The translations under genes were made by a program, and so were the position numbers. The notes under the pieces are model-generated. The model ran no database searches. It was not told the DNA's origin and was given only the letters and a program-made list of their open reading frames with translations. A stretch of 64,000 nucleotides of DNA, taken from Vibrio sp. 14G-20 (GTDB lineage: Bacteria > Pseudomonadota > Gammaproteobacteria > Enterobacterales > Vibrionaceae). Numbering within the stretch: position 1 is the stretch's first letter; each line of letters starts with the position of its first letter. Where the stretch lies: assembly GCF_026241515.1 (NCBI RefSeq), contig NZ_JAPHPW010000008.1, positions 1 to 64,000 of the forward strand. The letters are read 5' to 3'. This document shows positions 42,655-51,347 of this stretch, piece after piece.

Positions 42655-42764
42655 GTAAGAGCCGTAGTGGTGAAAAATACCAATACTTGGCTAAATTCAT
42701 CATAGCATGGTTAGGGTTAATCACCATTTTATTGTAAGTGACTGATAATAAATGGCTTAAAAGT

Positions 42765-42780
42765 TGGCACGCTACTTGGA
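42765..42780 (+). promoter_or_regulatory. Sigma-54 promoter of pspABC
   Basis: TTGGCACGCTACTTGG matches the -24/-12 consensus TGGCACN5TTGC, with the GG-to-G spacing of 12 bases kept and one change in the -12 (GG for GC). It lies about 110 bases before pspA, in the region shared with the divergent pspF. PspF sites would be expected upstream, about 42655-42740; I did not resolve them. Confidence 0.8.
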
Positions 42781-42889
42781 TTACTTATGGTAGGTTTAAC
42801 AACAAACGTAAATTTTTGAGCAAGTGGATTGATAAAGTCGCATAACGATTTGAAACGCATTTGCCATCATTGTAATTAAGGAGTTCCTC

Positions 42890-43561
42890 ATGGGTATTTT
42901 TTCTCGCTTTGCAGACATTGTAAATTCAAACATCAGTGCACTATTAGATAAGGCTGAAGATCCTGAAAAGATGATCCGCCTGATTATCCAAGAAATGGAA
43001 GATACGCTGGTTGAGGTTCGTACTAACTCAGCAAAAGCCATCGCAGACAAGAAAGAGCTAGCACGTAAAGTTGAAGCCATCGAAACTCAGATTCTAGATT
43101 GGCAAAACAAAGCGACACTCGCACTGACTAAGCAACGTGAAGATCTGGCTAGAGCGGCGCTGATCGAAAAGCAAAAACTGGAAGACATCATCAAGAGCCT
43201 TCACACCGAGCAAACTTTGGTTCATGAAACCATCGAAAAGCTAACCAGTGAGATCGGCAAGCTTGAAACCAAAATTGCAGAAACTCGCGCAAAGCAACAA
43301 GCATTAATGATTCGTAATAATGCGGCGAGCAATCGTCGTGATGTTCAAAAACATCTGCATTCAAGCAAAACCAACGAAGCAATGGCGAAGTTTGAGCAAT
43401 TCTCGCGTAAAGTGGATGAATTAGAAGCTGAAGCGGATGTTTACGCTAAAACGGGTAACGCAAAATCTCTAGACCAAGAGTTTGCCGAACTACAAGCTCA
43501 AGATGAAATTGAAAAAGAGCTAGCGAAACTGAAGCAACAAGTTGAAAACCGCGATAAATAA
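42890..43561 (+). CDS. pspA: Phage shock protein A
   Basis: PspA is a peripheral inner-membrane ESCRT-III-like coiled-coil protein that binds stressed membranes and inhibits PspF. The 223-residue protein is nearly all helix: an amphipathic N-terminus ([25 protein letters not shown]), then a long coiled coil to about residue 190 and a C-terminal helix. The ATG follows TAAGGAGTT. It is expressed from the sigma-54 promoter before it, with pspB and pspC behind. Confidence 0.96.
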   Translation: MGIFSRFADIVNSNISALLDKAEDPEKMIRLIIQEMEDTLVEVRTNSAKAIADKKELARKVEAIETQILDWQNKATLALTKQREDLARAALIEKQKLEDIIKSLHTEQTLVHETIEKLTSEIGKLETKIAETRAKQQALMIRNNAASNRRDVQKHLHSSKTNEAMAKFEQFSRKVDELEAEADVYAKTGNAKSLDQEFAELQAQDEIEKELAKLKQQVENRDK

Positions 43562-43575
43562 TTTAGGAGTTGTCT

Positions 43576-43809
43576 ATGTCAACATTTCTAATTGCAGGTC
43601 CACTGATTGTCTTTTTGATCTTCGTGGCACCGCTATGGTTGTTCTTGCATTACCGTAGCAAGAAGAAATCCAGCAATGGTCTTTCAGAAACCGATCTTCA
43701 ACGTCTGCATAAGCTTTCTGCGCAAGCCGAATCCATGCAAGAGCGAGTGAAAACGCTAGAAAAAATACTGGATGCGGAGTCGCCAAGCTGGAGACGAAAC
43801 TATGAGTAG
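43576..43809 (+). CDS. pspB: Phage shock protein B
   Basis: PspB is a small inner-membrane protein that, with PspC, senses envelope stress and relieves PspA inhibition of PspF. From ATG 43576 (after TAGGAG) it has 77 residues: one TM segment (about 4-25) then a basic stretch YRSKKKSSN and a coiled-coil region. Its 3' end overlaps the start of pspC by 8 bases. Confidence 0.93.
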   Translation: MSTFLIAGPLIVFLIFVAPLWLFLHYRSKKKSSNGLSETDLQRLHKLSAQAESMQERVKTLEKILDAESPSWRRNYE

Positions 43810-44188
43810 AGAACTGTATCGCGACCCAATTAACGGTAAGTTATCTGGAGTGTGCGCAGGGTTAGCGAACTATTTTGGCCTGGAAGTTTGGTTGGTTCGC
43901 ATCTTGGTTATCTCTGCGGCGCTGCTTGGTGGTAGCTTTCTCGTCCTATTAGCGTATTTAGCTTTAACGTTTATGATTGAAAAACAACCACCTAAGTATG
44001 TCGATGAAATGAAAGCCAAGCAAGAGCACACGCTAAAACAAAAGCCTTGGGAAAAAGGGCAAACGGCTGAGTCGCTATTGAACACTTTAGAGGGTGATTT
44101 CCAGACGTTAGAGACCAGTGTACGCAACATGGAAGCTTATGTTACTTCTGACACCTTTAAAGTCGATCGTGCATTTAAGAACATGTAG
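43802..44188 (+). CDS. pspC: Phage shock protein C
   Basis: PspC is the inner-membrane stress sensor partner of PspB. I start it at ATG 43802 (128 aa), overlapping pspB. The PspC domain is clear: ELYRDPINGKLSGVCAGLANYFGLEVWLVRI, then a TM (about 35-60) and a C-terminal cytoplasmic helical part. No pspD, pspE or pspG is seen next to it; a terminator follows. Confidence 0.94.
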   Translation: MSRELYRDPINGKLSGVCAGLANYFGLEVWLVRILVISAALLGGSFLVLLAYLALTFMIEKQPPKYVDEMKAKQEHTLKQKPWEKGQTAESLLNTLEGDFQTLETSVRNMEAYVTSDTFKVDRAFKNM

Positions 44189-44212
44189 TTTGTTACCCTA
44201 AAAATAATAGAG

Positions 44213-44250
44213 AACGGTTTAGGAAAATTTATCCCAAGCCGTTATTTTTT
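44213..44250 (+). terminator. Terminator of pspABC
   Basis: AACGGTTT (44213-44220) pairs with AAGCCGTT (44235-44242) with one G-U, extended by GGA/TCC, and is followed by TATTTTTT. Confidence 0.8.
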
Positions 44251-44345
44251 ATTAATAATTTTGTCTAAATAAATATTACGATAACTGGTAACTTACATGT
44301 GATTAATCTATGTTAATAAGATACTTATAGATATGGATGATCACC

Positions 44346-45380
44346 ATGTACAAAGCCTCCCTAGTCCTGTTGGTAACCCTGTCCGGGTTATCTGGGTGTG
44401 GTAAGGAGCTGCCTCCTGTTCCAGAGCCCGAATCAAGACCTGCTAAACTTTTCACTGTCTCCGTTGGTAATAATGCCTTTGAACGAAATTTCCCTGCCAC
44501 TACCGAAGCGGGCGATAAAGCTGTCTTGGCCTTTCGTGTTCCAGGTTTACTGCAAACGCTCGATGTTACTGCTGGTCAACAGGTATCAAAAGGCGAAAAA
44601 CTCGCGATGCTCAACCCTGATGAGTATCAGCTACTAGAGAAACAAGCCAGAGCTAACTTCAAACTTGCCGATGTGCAGTATCAGCGTGCGATTAAACTGC
44701 GTAAAGATAGAGTGGTCTCAGAGCAAGATTTTGATCAAGCGAAAGCCAACCACAACTCTGCTCGAGCTGTACTTAATCAAGCCAAAGCCAACTTACGCTA
44801 CACCACATTAATTGCGCCTTATGAAGGCACCATTTCTATTATTCCTGCTGAAAACCATGAGTATATTGCGGCAAAGCAAGGGGTAATGAATATTCAAACC
44901 AATCAAATCCTCAAAGTCGTCTTCCTATTGCCTGATCAATTAATTACTCGCTTTTCTTCAGGTTTTGAAACAGACGCGACAATGGTATTCGATGCTTTTC
45001 CAGAACATTTTTACGAACTGACTTTTCAAGAGGTCGATACCGAAGCGGATCCAAAAACAGGTTCTTACAAAGTCACCATGATAATGGAGAGACCGACGGA
45101 TATCGGGATCTTGCCGGGTATGTCTGGCACGGTGAAGCTGGTGTCAGCAATAGCGGCAGCAACCAAGATTCCAACTTCAGCGATGATGACTGATGGAGAT
45201 GATGTCTCTGTATGGCGCGTGAATAACGATGGTATTGTTGAACAAGTTGCAATCGTGATTGACGAAAAACGTCATATTGTTTCAGGTTTAAATGATGGTG
45301 ACCGCGTGGTGACTTCTGGTGTTAACGGTCTTGAATCTGGCGTTAAGGTTCGCGAGTGGATCAAGGAAAGGGGGCTTTAA
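44346..45380 (+). CDS. vexI: RND efflux periplasmic adaptor, first copy (VexI-like)
   Basis: A membrane-fusion lipoprotein linking an RND pump to an outer-membrane channel. From ATG 44346 (44337 is also in frame) it has 344 residues. The signal ends in lipobox LSGC near residue 15-18. A lipoyl/hairpin half (AGQQVSKGEKLAML near 75-90), a helical hairpin, then beta-barrel domains. It precedes a second adaptor and the RND gene, as in the vexIJK operon of V. cholerae, which is also next to psp and sap. The symbol rests on this synteny. Confidence 0.85.
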   Translation: MYKASLVLLVTLSGLSGCGKELPPVPEPESRPAKLFTVSVGNNAFERNFPATTEAGDKAVLAFRVPGLLQTLDVTAGQQVSKGEKLAMLNPDEYQLLEKQARANFKLADVQYQRAIKLRKDRVVSEQDFDQAKANHNSARAVLNQAKANLRYTTLIAPYEGTISIIPAENHEYIAAKQGVMNIQTNQILKVVFLLPDQLITRFSSGFETDATMVFDAFPEHFYELTFQEVDTEADPKTGSYKVTMIMERPTDIGILPGMSGTVKLVSAIAAATKIPTSAMMTDGDDVSVWRVNNDGIVEQVAIVIDEKRHIVSGLNDGDRVVTSGVNGLESGVKVREWIKERGL

Positions 45381-45381
45381 C

Positions 45382-46467
45382 ATGAAGACAATTCAAATGG
45401 CTCTCGGCCTATCTTGTCTAGCTTTGCTGACTGCTTGTAAAGACAAGGGCAGCACGGAATCCGACAAGCTTCCTCTTGTCAAAGCTATTGAAATCTCTGT
45501 TCTCGACTTTAATGACAAGCTCTATTTCCCAGCCGTCGCCAATGCTGCTGAAAAAGCTCATCTTAGCTTTCGAGTGGCAGGTGAGATATTTAAGCTGGAT
45601 GTTAAAGAAGGCGAGCGCGTAAAAGAGGGCGACATTCTTGCTGAGCTTGATCCGACTGATTACCAATTAGATGTCGACAACGCTCAAGCGAGATACACCG
45701 TAATTGATAGCCAATACAGACGTTCGAGCCCACTGGTTAAAAAAGGCTTATTGGCTAAGTCTCAGTTTGATGAAATCGCAGCTCAACGCCAAATTGCTTA
45801 CGCCGAACTTGAATTGGCAAAACTGCGTTTGTCGTTTACTAAACTTCGTGCCCCTGTGGATGGGATTATTTCACGTGTCAGTGTCGACCAATATGAAAAT
45901 ATTCAAGTTGGACAACAAATCGTGAATATTCACAGCGTGGAAGATGTGGAAGTTATTATCCAACTTCCGGATCAAATCTACGTAAATCAACCTAGTGAGA
46001 CGATCCTTTCTAACGTTGAAGCTTTAGTGAGGGTACCAAGCGGTAATGAGTACTCGGCGGGAATCAAAGAGTTTACGACTGAGCCCGATCCAAGCACGGG
46101 AACTTTCACCGTAACGTTAGCACTGCCGATGCCCAAAGATGATTTGATTCTTGATGGTATGGCGGTTGAAGTGACTTCGCACGGTAGAGATATCGGCCTT
46201 GAGCTAAAAGCTGGTGTGCTTATCCCAATTGAAGCGGTGTTCAATGCCGATGGGGATGACCTGACTCGTACAAATTCTTACGTATGGGTTCTCAATGATG
46301 ACGATACTGTCTCTAAGCAGCAAGTCGTGTTAGGCAAAGCAAATCAGAAAACATTGCAGATTATCAAAGGATTAGAAATGGGGCAGCATGTCGTTGTTGC
46401 GGGCGTATCTCGATTGCGTGATGGGATGACAGTGGAAGTATTGTCTCAGGAGACGAACAATGAGTGA
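45382..46467 (+). CDS. vexJ: RND efflux periplasmic adaptor, second copy (VexJ-like)
   Basis: A second membrane-fusion lipoprotein, 361 residues from ATG 45382, directly after the first (1-base gap). Lipobox LLTAC is near residues 15-19. The lipoyl region VKEGERVKEGDILAELDPTDYQLDV is near 75-99. It differs enough from the first adaptor that the two may form a hetero-hexamer, as proposed for two-adaptor RND systems. Its stop overlaps the RND gene by 8 bases. Confidence 0.85.
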   Translation: MKTIQMALGLSCLALLTACKDKGSTESDKLPLVKAIEISVLDFNDKLYFPAVANAAEKAHLSFRVAGEIFKLDVKEGERVKEGDILAELDPTDYQLDVDNAQARYTVIDSQYRRSSPLVKKGLLAKSQFDEIAAQRQIAYAELELAKLRLSFTKLRAPVDGIISRVSVDQYENIQVGQQIVNIHSVEDVEVIIQLPDQIYVNQPSETILSNVEALVRVPSGNEYSAGIKEFTTEPDPSTGTFTVTLALPMPKDDLILDGMAVEVTSHGRDIGLELKAGVLIPIEAVFNADGDDLTRTNSYVWVLNDDDTVSKQQVVLGKANQKTLQIIKGLEMGQHVVVAGVSRLRDGMTVEVLSQETNNE

Positions 46468-49400
46468 AGTGAATAACAAGCCTCAAAATGACGCTCCACA
46501 AGGTGATGACCAGATCACAGGTGTCGCGTCTTACTTCATACGTAACAAAGTCATCAGTTGGATGCTATCGCTGATCTTTCTGATTGGCGGTGTTTCTGCG
46601 TTTTTTGGCTTAGGTCGTTTAGAAGACCCAGCTTTCACCATTAAAGATGCAATGGTGGTTACCTCATACCCTGGGGCTACGCCACAACAAGTGGAAGAGG
46701 AAGTGACTTACCCGCTAGAGAAGGCGATACAACAGCTGACTTATGTGGACGAAGTTAACTCGATTTCAAGTCGTGGCCTGTCACAAGTTACGGTCACCAT
46801 GAAAAACAACTACGGCCCAGACGACCTTCCGCAAATTTGGGATGAACTGCGTCGTAAGGTGAACGATCTCAAGGTGGAATTACCGCCCGGGGTGAATGAT
46901 CCTCAGGTCATTGATGACTTCGGTGACGTTTACGGTATTTTGCTTGCCGTAACGGGGGATGGTTACAGTTATAAAGAGTTACTCGATTACATTGATTATC
47001 TAAGGCGAGAGCTGGAACTGGTTGATGGGGTCAGTAAAGTCTCTGTTTCCGGTCAACAGCAAGAGCAGGTTTTCATTGAAATATCGATGAAGCGGATAAG
47101 CTCTCTTGGGATATCTCCAAGCACCGTCTTTAACCTACTATCCACCCAAAATATTGTCTCCAGTGCTGGCGCAGTGCGGATAGGCGATGAATATATACGT
47201 ATCCATCCAACCGGCGAGTTTCAAAACGTTGAACAACTTGGCGATTTGATTCTGACGGAAGGTGGCGCTCAAGGGCTTATCTACTTAAAAGATGTTGCCG
47301 ACGTGACTCGTGGTTATGTTGAAGTGCCCACCAATATTATTGGTTACAACGGAAAACTGGCCCTCAACCTCGGGGTGTCCTTTGCTCAAGGCGTGAACGT
47401 GGTGGCGGTGGGTGAAGCTTTTGACCGAAGACTCGCCGAGCTAAAATATCAACAACCCGTCGGTATCGACATTTCTGAGGTTTATAACCAACCCAAAGAG
47501 GTAGACAAGTCGGTAAGCGGGTTTGTGGTGAGTTTAGGACAGGCGGTTGCGATCGTAATCGTAGTGTTACTGTTCTTCATGGGACTACGCTCGGGTCTGT
47601 TGATTGGCTTGATACTGTTGTTGACCGTTTTCGGTACCTTCATTTTTATGCAGTACTTCAAGATCGATCTACAACGTATTTCATTGGGCGCGTTGGTTAT
47701 CGCCTTAGGGATGCTGGTGGATAACGCCATTGTAGTGGTGGAAGGGATATTGATCGGCACGCAAAAGGGTCGAACCCGGATGCAGGCCGCCACTGATATC
47801 GTAACCCAAACCAAATGGCCATTGCTTGGTGCAACGGTTATTGCGGTGACCGCGTTTGCTCCAATTGGTTTATCTGAAGACTCAACAGGTGAATACTGTG
47901 GCACCTTGTTCACGGTTCTACTGATCTCCTTGATGCTGAGTTGGTTTACTGCCATCTCGCTCACGCCGTTCTTTGCTGACATGTTCTTTAAAGGCCAGAA
48001 GGTTGATCCAGACAACGAAGGTAAAGACCCATACAACGGGATGGTTTTTGTTATCTACAAAAACTTCCTTGAGTTCTGTATGAAACGTGCATGGTTGACC
48101 ATGTTTGTTCTGATTATTGGCTTAGGGGCGAGTGTATACGGCTTCGGTTTCGTTAAACAAGCTTTCTTCCCATCTTCAACCACACCTATGTTCCAAGTGG
48201 ATGTATGGATGCCGGAAGGTACTGATATTCGAGCGACGAATACCAAGCTTAAAGTGCTTGAAGGTTGGTTAGCAGAGCAGGACGAAGTTGAACACATCAC
48301 GACAACGGCGGGTAAAGGTCTGCAACGTTTCATGCTGACTTACTCTCCTGAGAAAAGTTATAGCGCATACGGCGAGATAACGGTTCGAGTGAAGAGTTAT
48401 GAAGTACTTGAGGGGCTAATGCTGCGTTTCCGTGAACACGTAAACGGTCAGTTCCCTGAAATAGACTACAAGTTGAAACAAATCGAATTAGGTCCTGGTG
48501 GCGGTGCGAAAATTGAAGCACGAATTGTTGGCTCTGATCCAACGGTACTACGTTCAATTGCAGCGCAAGTGATGGATATCATGCGTGCTGATGAAGGCGC
48601 GTTTAACGTTCGTCACGATTGGCGTGAAAGAACTAAGGTATTAGAGCCTCAGTTCAATGAAAGCCAAGCGCGTCGTTATGGTATTACCAAATCTGACGTT
48701 GATGATTTCCTAGCGATGTCTTTCTCTGGTAAGTCGATTGGTGTGTATCGTGATGGTACAACGTTGATGCCGATTGTGGCTCGTTTACCTGAAGATGAGC
48801 GTGTCGATATTCGTAACATCGAAGGCATGAAGATCTGGAGCCCAGCATTAAGTGAGTACATTCCACTTCAACAAGTAACGTTAGGTTACGAGCTAGAATG
48901 GGAAGATCCACTGATCATCCGTAAGAACCGTAAGCGTATGCTGACGGTAATGGCGGATCCTGATCTATTGGGCGAAGAAACAGCATCAACGCTTCAAAAG
49001 CGTTTGCAGCCACAAATCGAAGCGATCGAAATGCCACCGGGATACTCGTTGGAGTGGGGTGGTGAATACGAGTCGTCAGCAGATGCACAGGCGTCACTGT
49101 TCACAACCATGCCTCTGGGTTACTTGTTCATGTTCTTAATCACGGTGTTCTTGTTTAACTCGGTGAAAGAGCCTCTGATTGTTTGGTTAACGGTTCCATT
49201 GGCGTTGATAGGAGTGACGACAGGCTTGTTAGCCTTGAATACACCATTCGGCTTTATGGCATTGTTGGGCTTCTTGAGTCTATCTGGGATGCTTCTGAAG
49301 AACGGTATCGTACTGCTTGATCAAATTGAGATTGAGATGAAGTCAGGTAAAGATCCATATGTAGCGGTTGTTGATGCGGCACTGAGTCGTGTTCGCCCGG

Positions 49401-49570
49401 TATGTATGGCGGCGATCACCACGATTCTAGGTATGATCCCTCTACTACCGGATATCTTCTTCAAACCAATGGCAGTAACCATCATGTTTGGTTTAGGCTT
49501 TGCGACAGTACTGACACTAATTGTTGTTCCTGTGCTTTACCGTTTATTTCATAAAATTGAAGTAAGGTAA
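46460..49570 (+). CDS. vexK: RND efflux transporter (VexK-like)
   Basis: A 1036-residue inner-membrane proton-driven RND pump of the AcrB/HAE1 superfamily with 12 TM segments and two large periplasmic loops. The TM4 proton-relay aspartate region VIALGMLVDNAIVVVEGI is near 404-421. The second half has a matching GFLSLSGMLLKNGIVLLDQIEIE near 936-958. V. cholerae VexIJK is TolC-dependent and exports bile salts and detergents. No outer-membrane channel gene is nearby, so TolC is the likely partner. Confidence 0.92.
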   Translation: MSEVNNKPQNDAPQGDDQITGVASYFIRNKVISWMLSLIFLIGGVSAFFGLGRLEDPAFTIKDAMVVTSYPGATPQQVEEEVTYPLEKAIQQLTYVDEVNSISSRGLSQVTVTMKNNYGPDDLPQIWDELRRKVNDLKVELPPGVNDPQVIDDFGDVYGILLAVTGDGYSYKELLDYIDYLRRELELVDGVSKVSVSGQQQEQVFIEISMKRISSLGISPSTVFNLLSTQNIVSSAGAVRIGDEYIRIHPTGEFQNVEQLGDLILTEGGAQGLIYLKDVADVTRGYVEVPTNIIGYNGKLALNLGVSFAQGVNVVAVGEAFDRRLAELKYQQPVGIDISEVYNQPKEVDKSVSGFVVSLGQAVAIVIVVLLFFMGLRSGLLIGLILLLTVFGTFIFMQYFKIDLQRISLGALVIALGMLVDNAIVVVEGILIGTQKGRTRMQAATDIVTQTKWPLLGATVIAVTAFAPIGLSEDSTGEYCGTLFTVLLISLMLSWFTAISLTPFFADMFFKGQKVDPDNEGKDPYNGMVFVIYKNFLEFCMKRAWLTMFVLIIGLGASVYGFGFVKQAFFPSSTTPMFQVDVWMPEGTDIRATNTKLKVLEGWLAEQDEVEHITTTAGKGLQRFMLTYSPEKSYSAYGEITVRVKSYEVLEGLMLRFREHVNGQFPEIDYKLKQIELGPGGGAKIEARIVGSDPTVLRSIAAQVMDIMRADEGAFNVRHDWRERTKVLEPQFNESQARRYGITKSDVDDFLAMSFSGKSIGVYRDGTTLMPIVARLPEDERVDIRNIEGMKIWSPALSEYIPLQQVTLGYELEWEDPLIIRKNRKRMLTVMADPDLLGEETASTLQKRLQPQIEAIEMPPGYSLEWGGEYESSADAQASLFTTMPLGYLFMFLITVFLFNSVKEPLIVWLTVPLALIGVTTGLLALNTPFGFMALLGFLSLSGMLLKNGIVLLDQIEIEMKSGKDPYVAVVDAALSRVRPVCMAAITTILGMIPLLPDIFFKPMAVTIMFGLGFATVLTLIVVPVLYRLFHKIEVR

Positions 49571-49590
49571 TATCCGTTACTCTAAGAATG

Positions 49591-49618
49591 AATGCCCCTT
49601 AATGGGGCATTATTTTTT
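49591..49618 (+). terminator. Terminator of the vexIJK-type operon
   Basis: AATGCCCC (49591-49598) pairs with GGGGCATT (49604-49611), followed by ATTTTTT. The T-run leads straight into a tandem array. Confidence 0.9.
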
Positions 49619-49679
49619 GCTAAGTTGCTAAGTTGCTAAGTTGCTAAGTTGCTAAGTTGCTAAGTTGCTAAGTTGCTAA
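49619..49679 (+). repeat. 8-bp tandem repeat, seven copies
   Basis: Seven perfect copies of GCTAAGTT plus a partial eighth (GCTAA). It is noncoding and lies between the vexK terminator and tag. Confidence 0.97.
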
Positions 49680-49732
49680 TGGCTAATAATTAATGGTTAA
49701 AGGTCTAAAGACCCTAAATAAAGAGGCTTAAA

Positions 49733-50299
49733 ATGGAAATAAATGCATCGGATCGAACATGTGCATGGGCACTCAAGCACGAGCTTGAAAGGGAATATCA
49801 CGATAAGGAATGGGGTGTACCAGTTTACGATGACCAAGTTCTGTTTGAGTTCATTACTTTAGAAGGTGCTCAAGCGGGTCTGAGTTGGATTACGATCCTT
49901 AAAAAGCGTGAAGGGTATCGTGCCGCGTTCGATAATTACGATCTAAACAAGCTAGCTGAGTTGAATGAAGACAACGTGCCGCACATCATTGAAAACTTCG
50001 ATGTGGTTAAACACAAGGGCAAGATTACTTCGGTATACAACAATGCGCGAGCAACGCTTGAATTACAGAAAGAGTTCGGCTCTCTATCAAATGCTTTATG
50101 GCAATTTGTCGATAATGAAGTGATCGTAAATCAATGGACCGAGATGTCTCAAGTTCCCGCTTCTACTGAGCAATCTAAAGCGATGAGTAAGTTTTTGAAG
50201 AAGAGAGGCTTTAAGTTTGTAGGGGAAACAATCTGTTACGCATTCATGCAAGCTACAGGTATGGTTAATGACCATATCGTAGGTTGTCCGTACAAATAA
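49733..50299 (+). CDS. tag: DNA-3-methyladenine glycosylase I
   Basis: Tag removes 3-methyladenine from DNA in base-excision repair. It is a helix-hairpin-helix-superfamily glycosylase of 188 residues. Conserved features are CAWAL near 10-14, YHDKEWGVPVYDD near 22-34, the substrate pocket LEGAQAGLSWITILKKRE near 43-60 and RGFKFVGETICYAFMQATGMVNDH near 158-181. The zinc ligands Cys10, His23, His181 and Cys185 can be matched. The short C-terminus (GCPYK) is a few residues shorter than in E. coli. Confidence 0.93.
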   Translation: MEINASDRTCAWALKHELEREYHDKEWGVPVYDDQVLFEFITLEGAQAGLSWITILKKREGYRAAFDNYDLNKLAELNEDNVPHIIENFDVVKHKGKITSVYNNARATLELQKEFGSLSNALWQFVDNEVIVNQWTEMSQVPASTEQSKAMSKFLKKRGFKFVGETICYAFMQATGMVNDHIVGCPYK

Positions 50300-50408
50300 A
50301 AGTGTTATTTATCGTCGAAAAATAATTGCGTTAATATAGGAAAATTTACTGGTCATTTATAAACTATTCAATATCATATGCGACCAAATTCAAACCTAGA
50401 AGACGATA

Positions 50409-51347
50409 GTGAAACAACAAAGCTACCAAATCTGTGATGCTCGTTATGACCCTTTGCTTAGGCAGTTTGTGCGTGGAGATGGCCACGTAGAAACTATCGC
50501 GCCGATAGAAGGTAAGGTGTTTCTGTTTTTACTTGAAAATACCGGTGAGTGCATTGAACGAGGCCTGATATTTGATAGGTGCTGGGGCAATGTGATTGTC
50601 TCAGAGCAAGCGCTCACTAACGTGATATCTAAGATTAGAAAAACGCTGTCAAGAGTGACTTGTGGCTGTGCGACGATTCGCACGGTCAGTAAAACGGGCT
50701 ATTTGCTTGAAATCGATGAGTCAATAAAGCCTAGCAAAACTGAAACTGTGCCTTTTCAAGTGACTGAGAAGGTATCTAAATCAAACTTTTCGCCTGTCGA
50801 GCAGGAAGTGTTGGCTGAGACTGAAATCTCTACAGATGTTAACGCGGCAACGGTCACTGATTCAGATCTCAAGACGTCTTCCAACCAAGAACTGAACTTA
50901 GCTGAATTAGAACCTTCAAATTCAAAAAGTAATACGCACCTAATTAAAGCGGGCTATTTAGTCGCATTGATTTGTGTCGTCGTAACGGCGTTCAACCTTT
51001 TCCAAACCTATTATACGCCACTGCCTTATTTTATTGATAAAGCCGAATATCGCGACAGCTATACAGATAATACCAATCACTATTTTTTCCATATTGCGCA
51101 TAATGAATCCTATTCGTTACCTGCGATCACTCAAAAGTTAACGGGTGTGATACCTAGCCACTGCAACGTTGATGTTTTTGTCCGTATCTATCCGTCTGTA
51201 GACCAACCTGAAAATGATACGTTATACATGTTGGTGCAAAAGAAGGATGGCGAAGCGTTGAACTATAGCGCTTCTATTTTTAATGTAGCGTCGTCTTTTG
51301 ATTCGTTTGCTCAGTACATGGAAAAGAGGGGTGATTTTTGCGATTAA
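50409..51347 (+). CDS. ToxR-like membrane winged-helix regulator
   Basis: A 312-residue one-pass membrane transcription factor. Residues 1-103 are an OmpR/PhoB-type winged helix (IEGKVFLFLLENTGECIERGLIFDRCWG, recognition helix near 66-80, TVSKTGYLLE wing). Residues 104-178 are a flexible acidic linker. TM is near 179-198 (IKAGYLVALICVVVTAFNLF). The periplasmic part (199-312) holds just two cysteines, Cys252 and Cys311, the latter penultimate, exactly as the disulfide pair of ToxR is placed. The GTG start has a weak ribosome site. It overlaps the next gene by 10 bases. It is not the toxR ortholog, since toxS/htpG context is absent. Confidence 0.85.
   Translation: MKQQSYQICDARYDPLLRQFVRGDGHVETIAPIEGKVFLFLLENTGECIERGLIFDRCWGNVIVSEQALTNVISKIRKTLSRVTCGCATIRTVSKTGYLLEIDESIKPSKTETVPFQVTEKVSKSNFSPVEQEVLAETEISTDVNAATVTDSDLKTSSNQELNLAELEPSNSKSNTHLIKAGYLVALICVVVTAFNLFQTYYTPLPYFIDKAEYRDSYTDNTNHYFFHIAHNESYSLPAITQKLTGVIPSHCNVDVFVRIYPSVDQPENDTLYMLVQKKDGEALNYSASIFNVASSFDSFAQYMEKRGDFCD

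Noticed and set aside
47482..48036. 184-codon minus-strand open frame inside the RND gene
   Set aside because: Antisense shadow of a conserved coding region; composition follows the real frame.
49619..49679. CRISPR array
   Set aside because: The units are 8 bp and contiguous, with no spacers and no cas genes.
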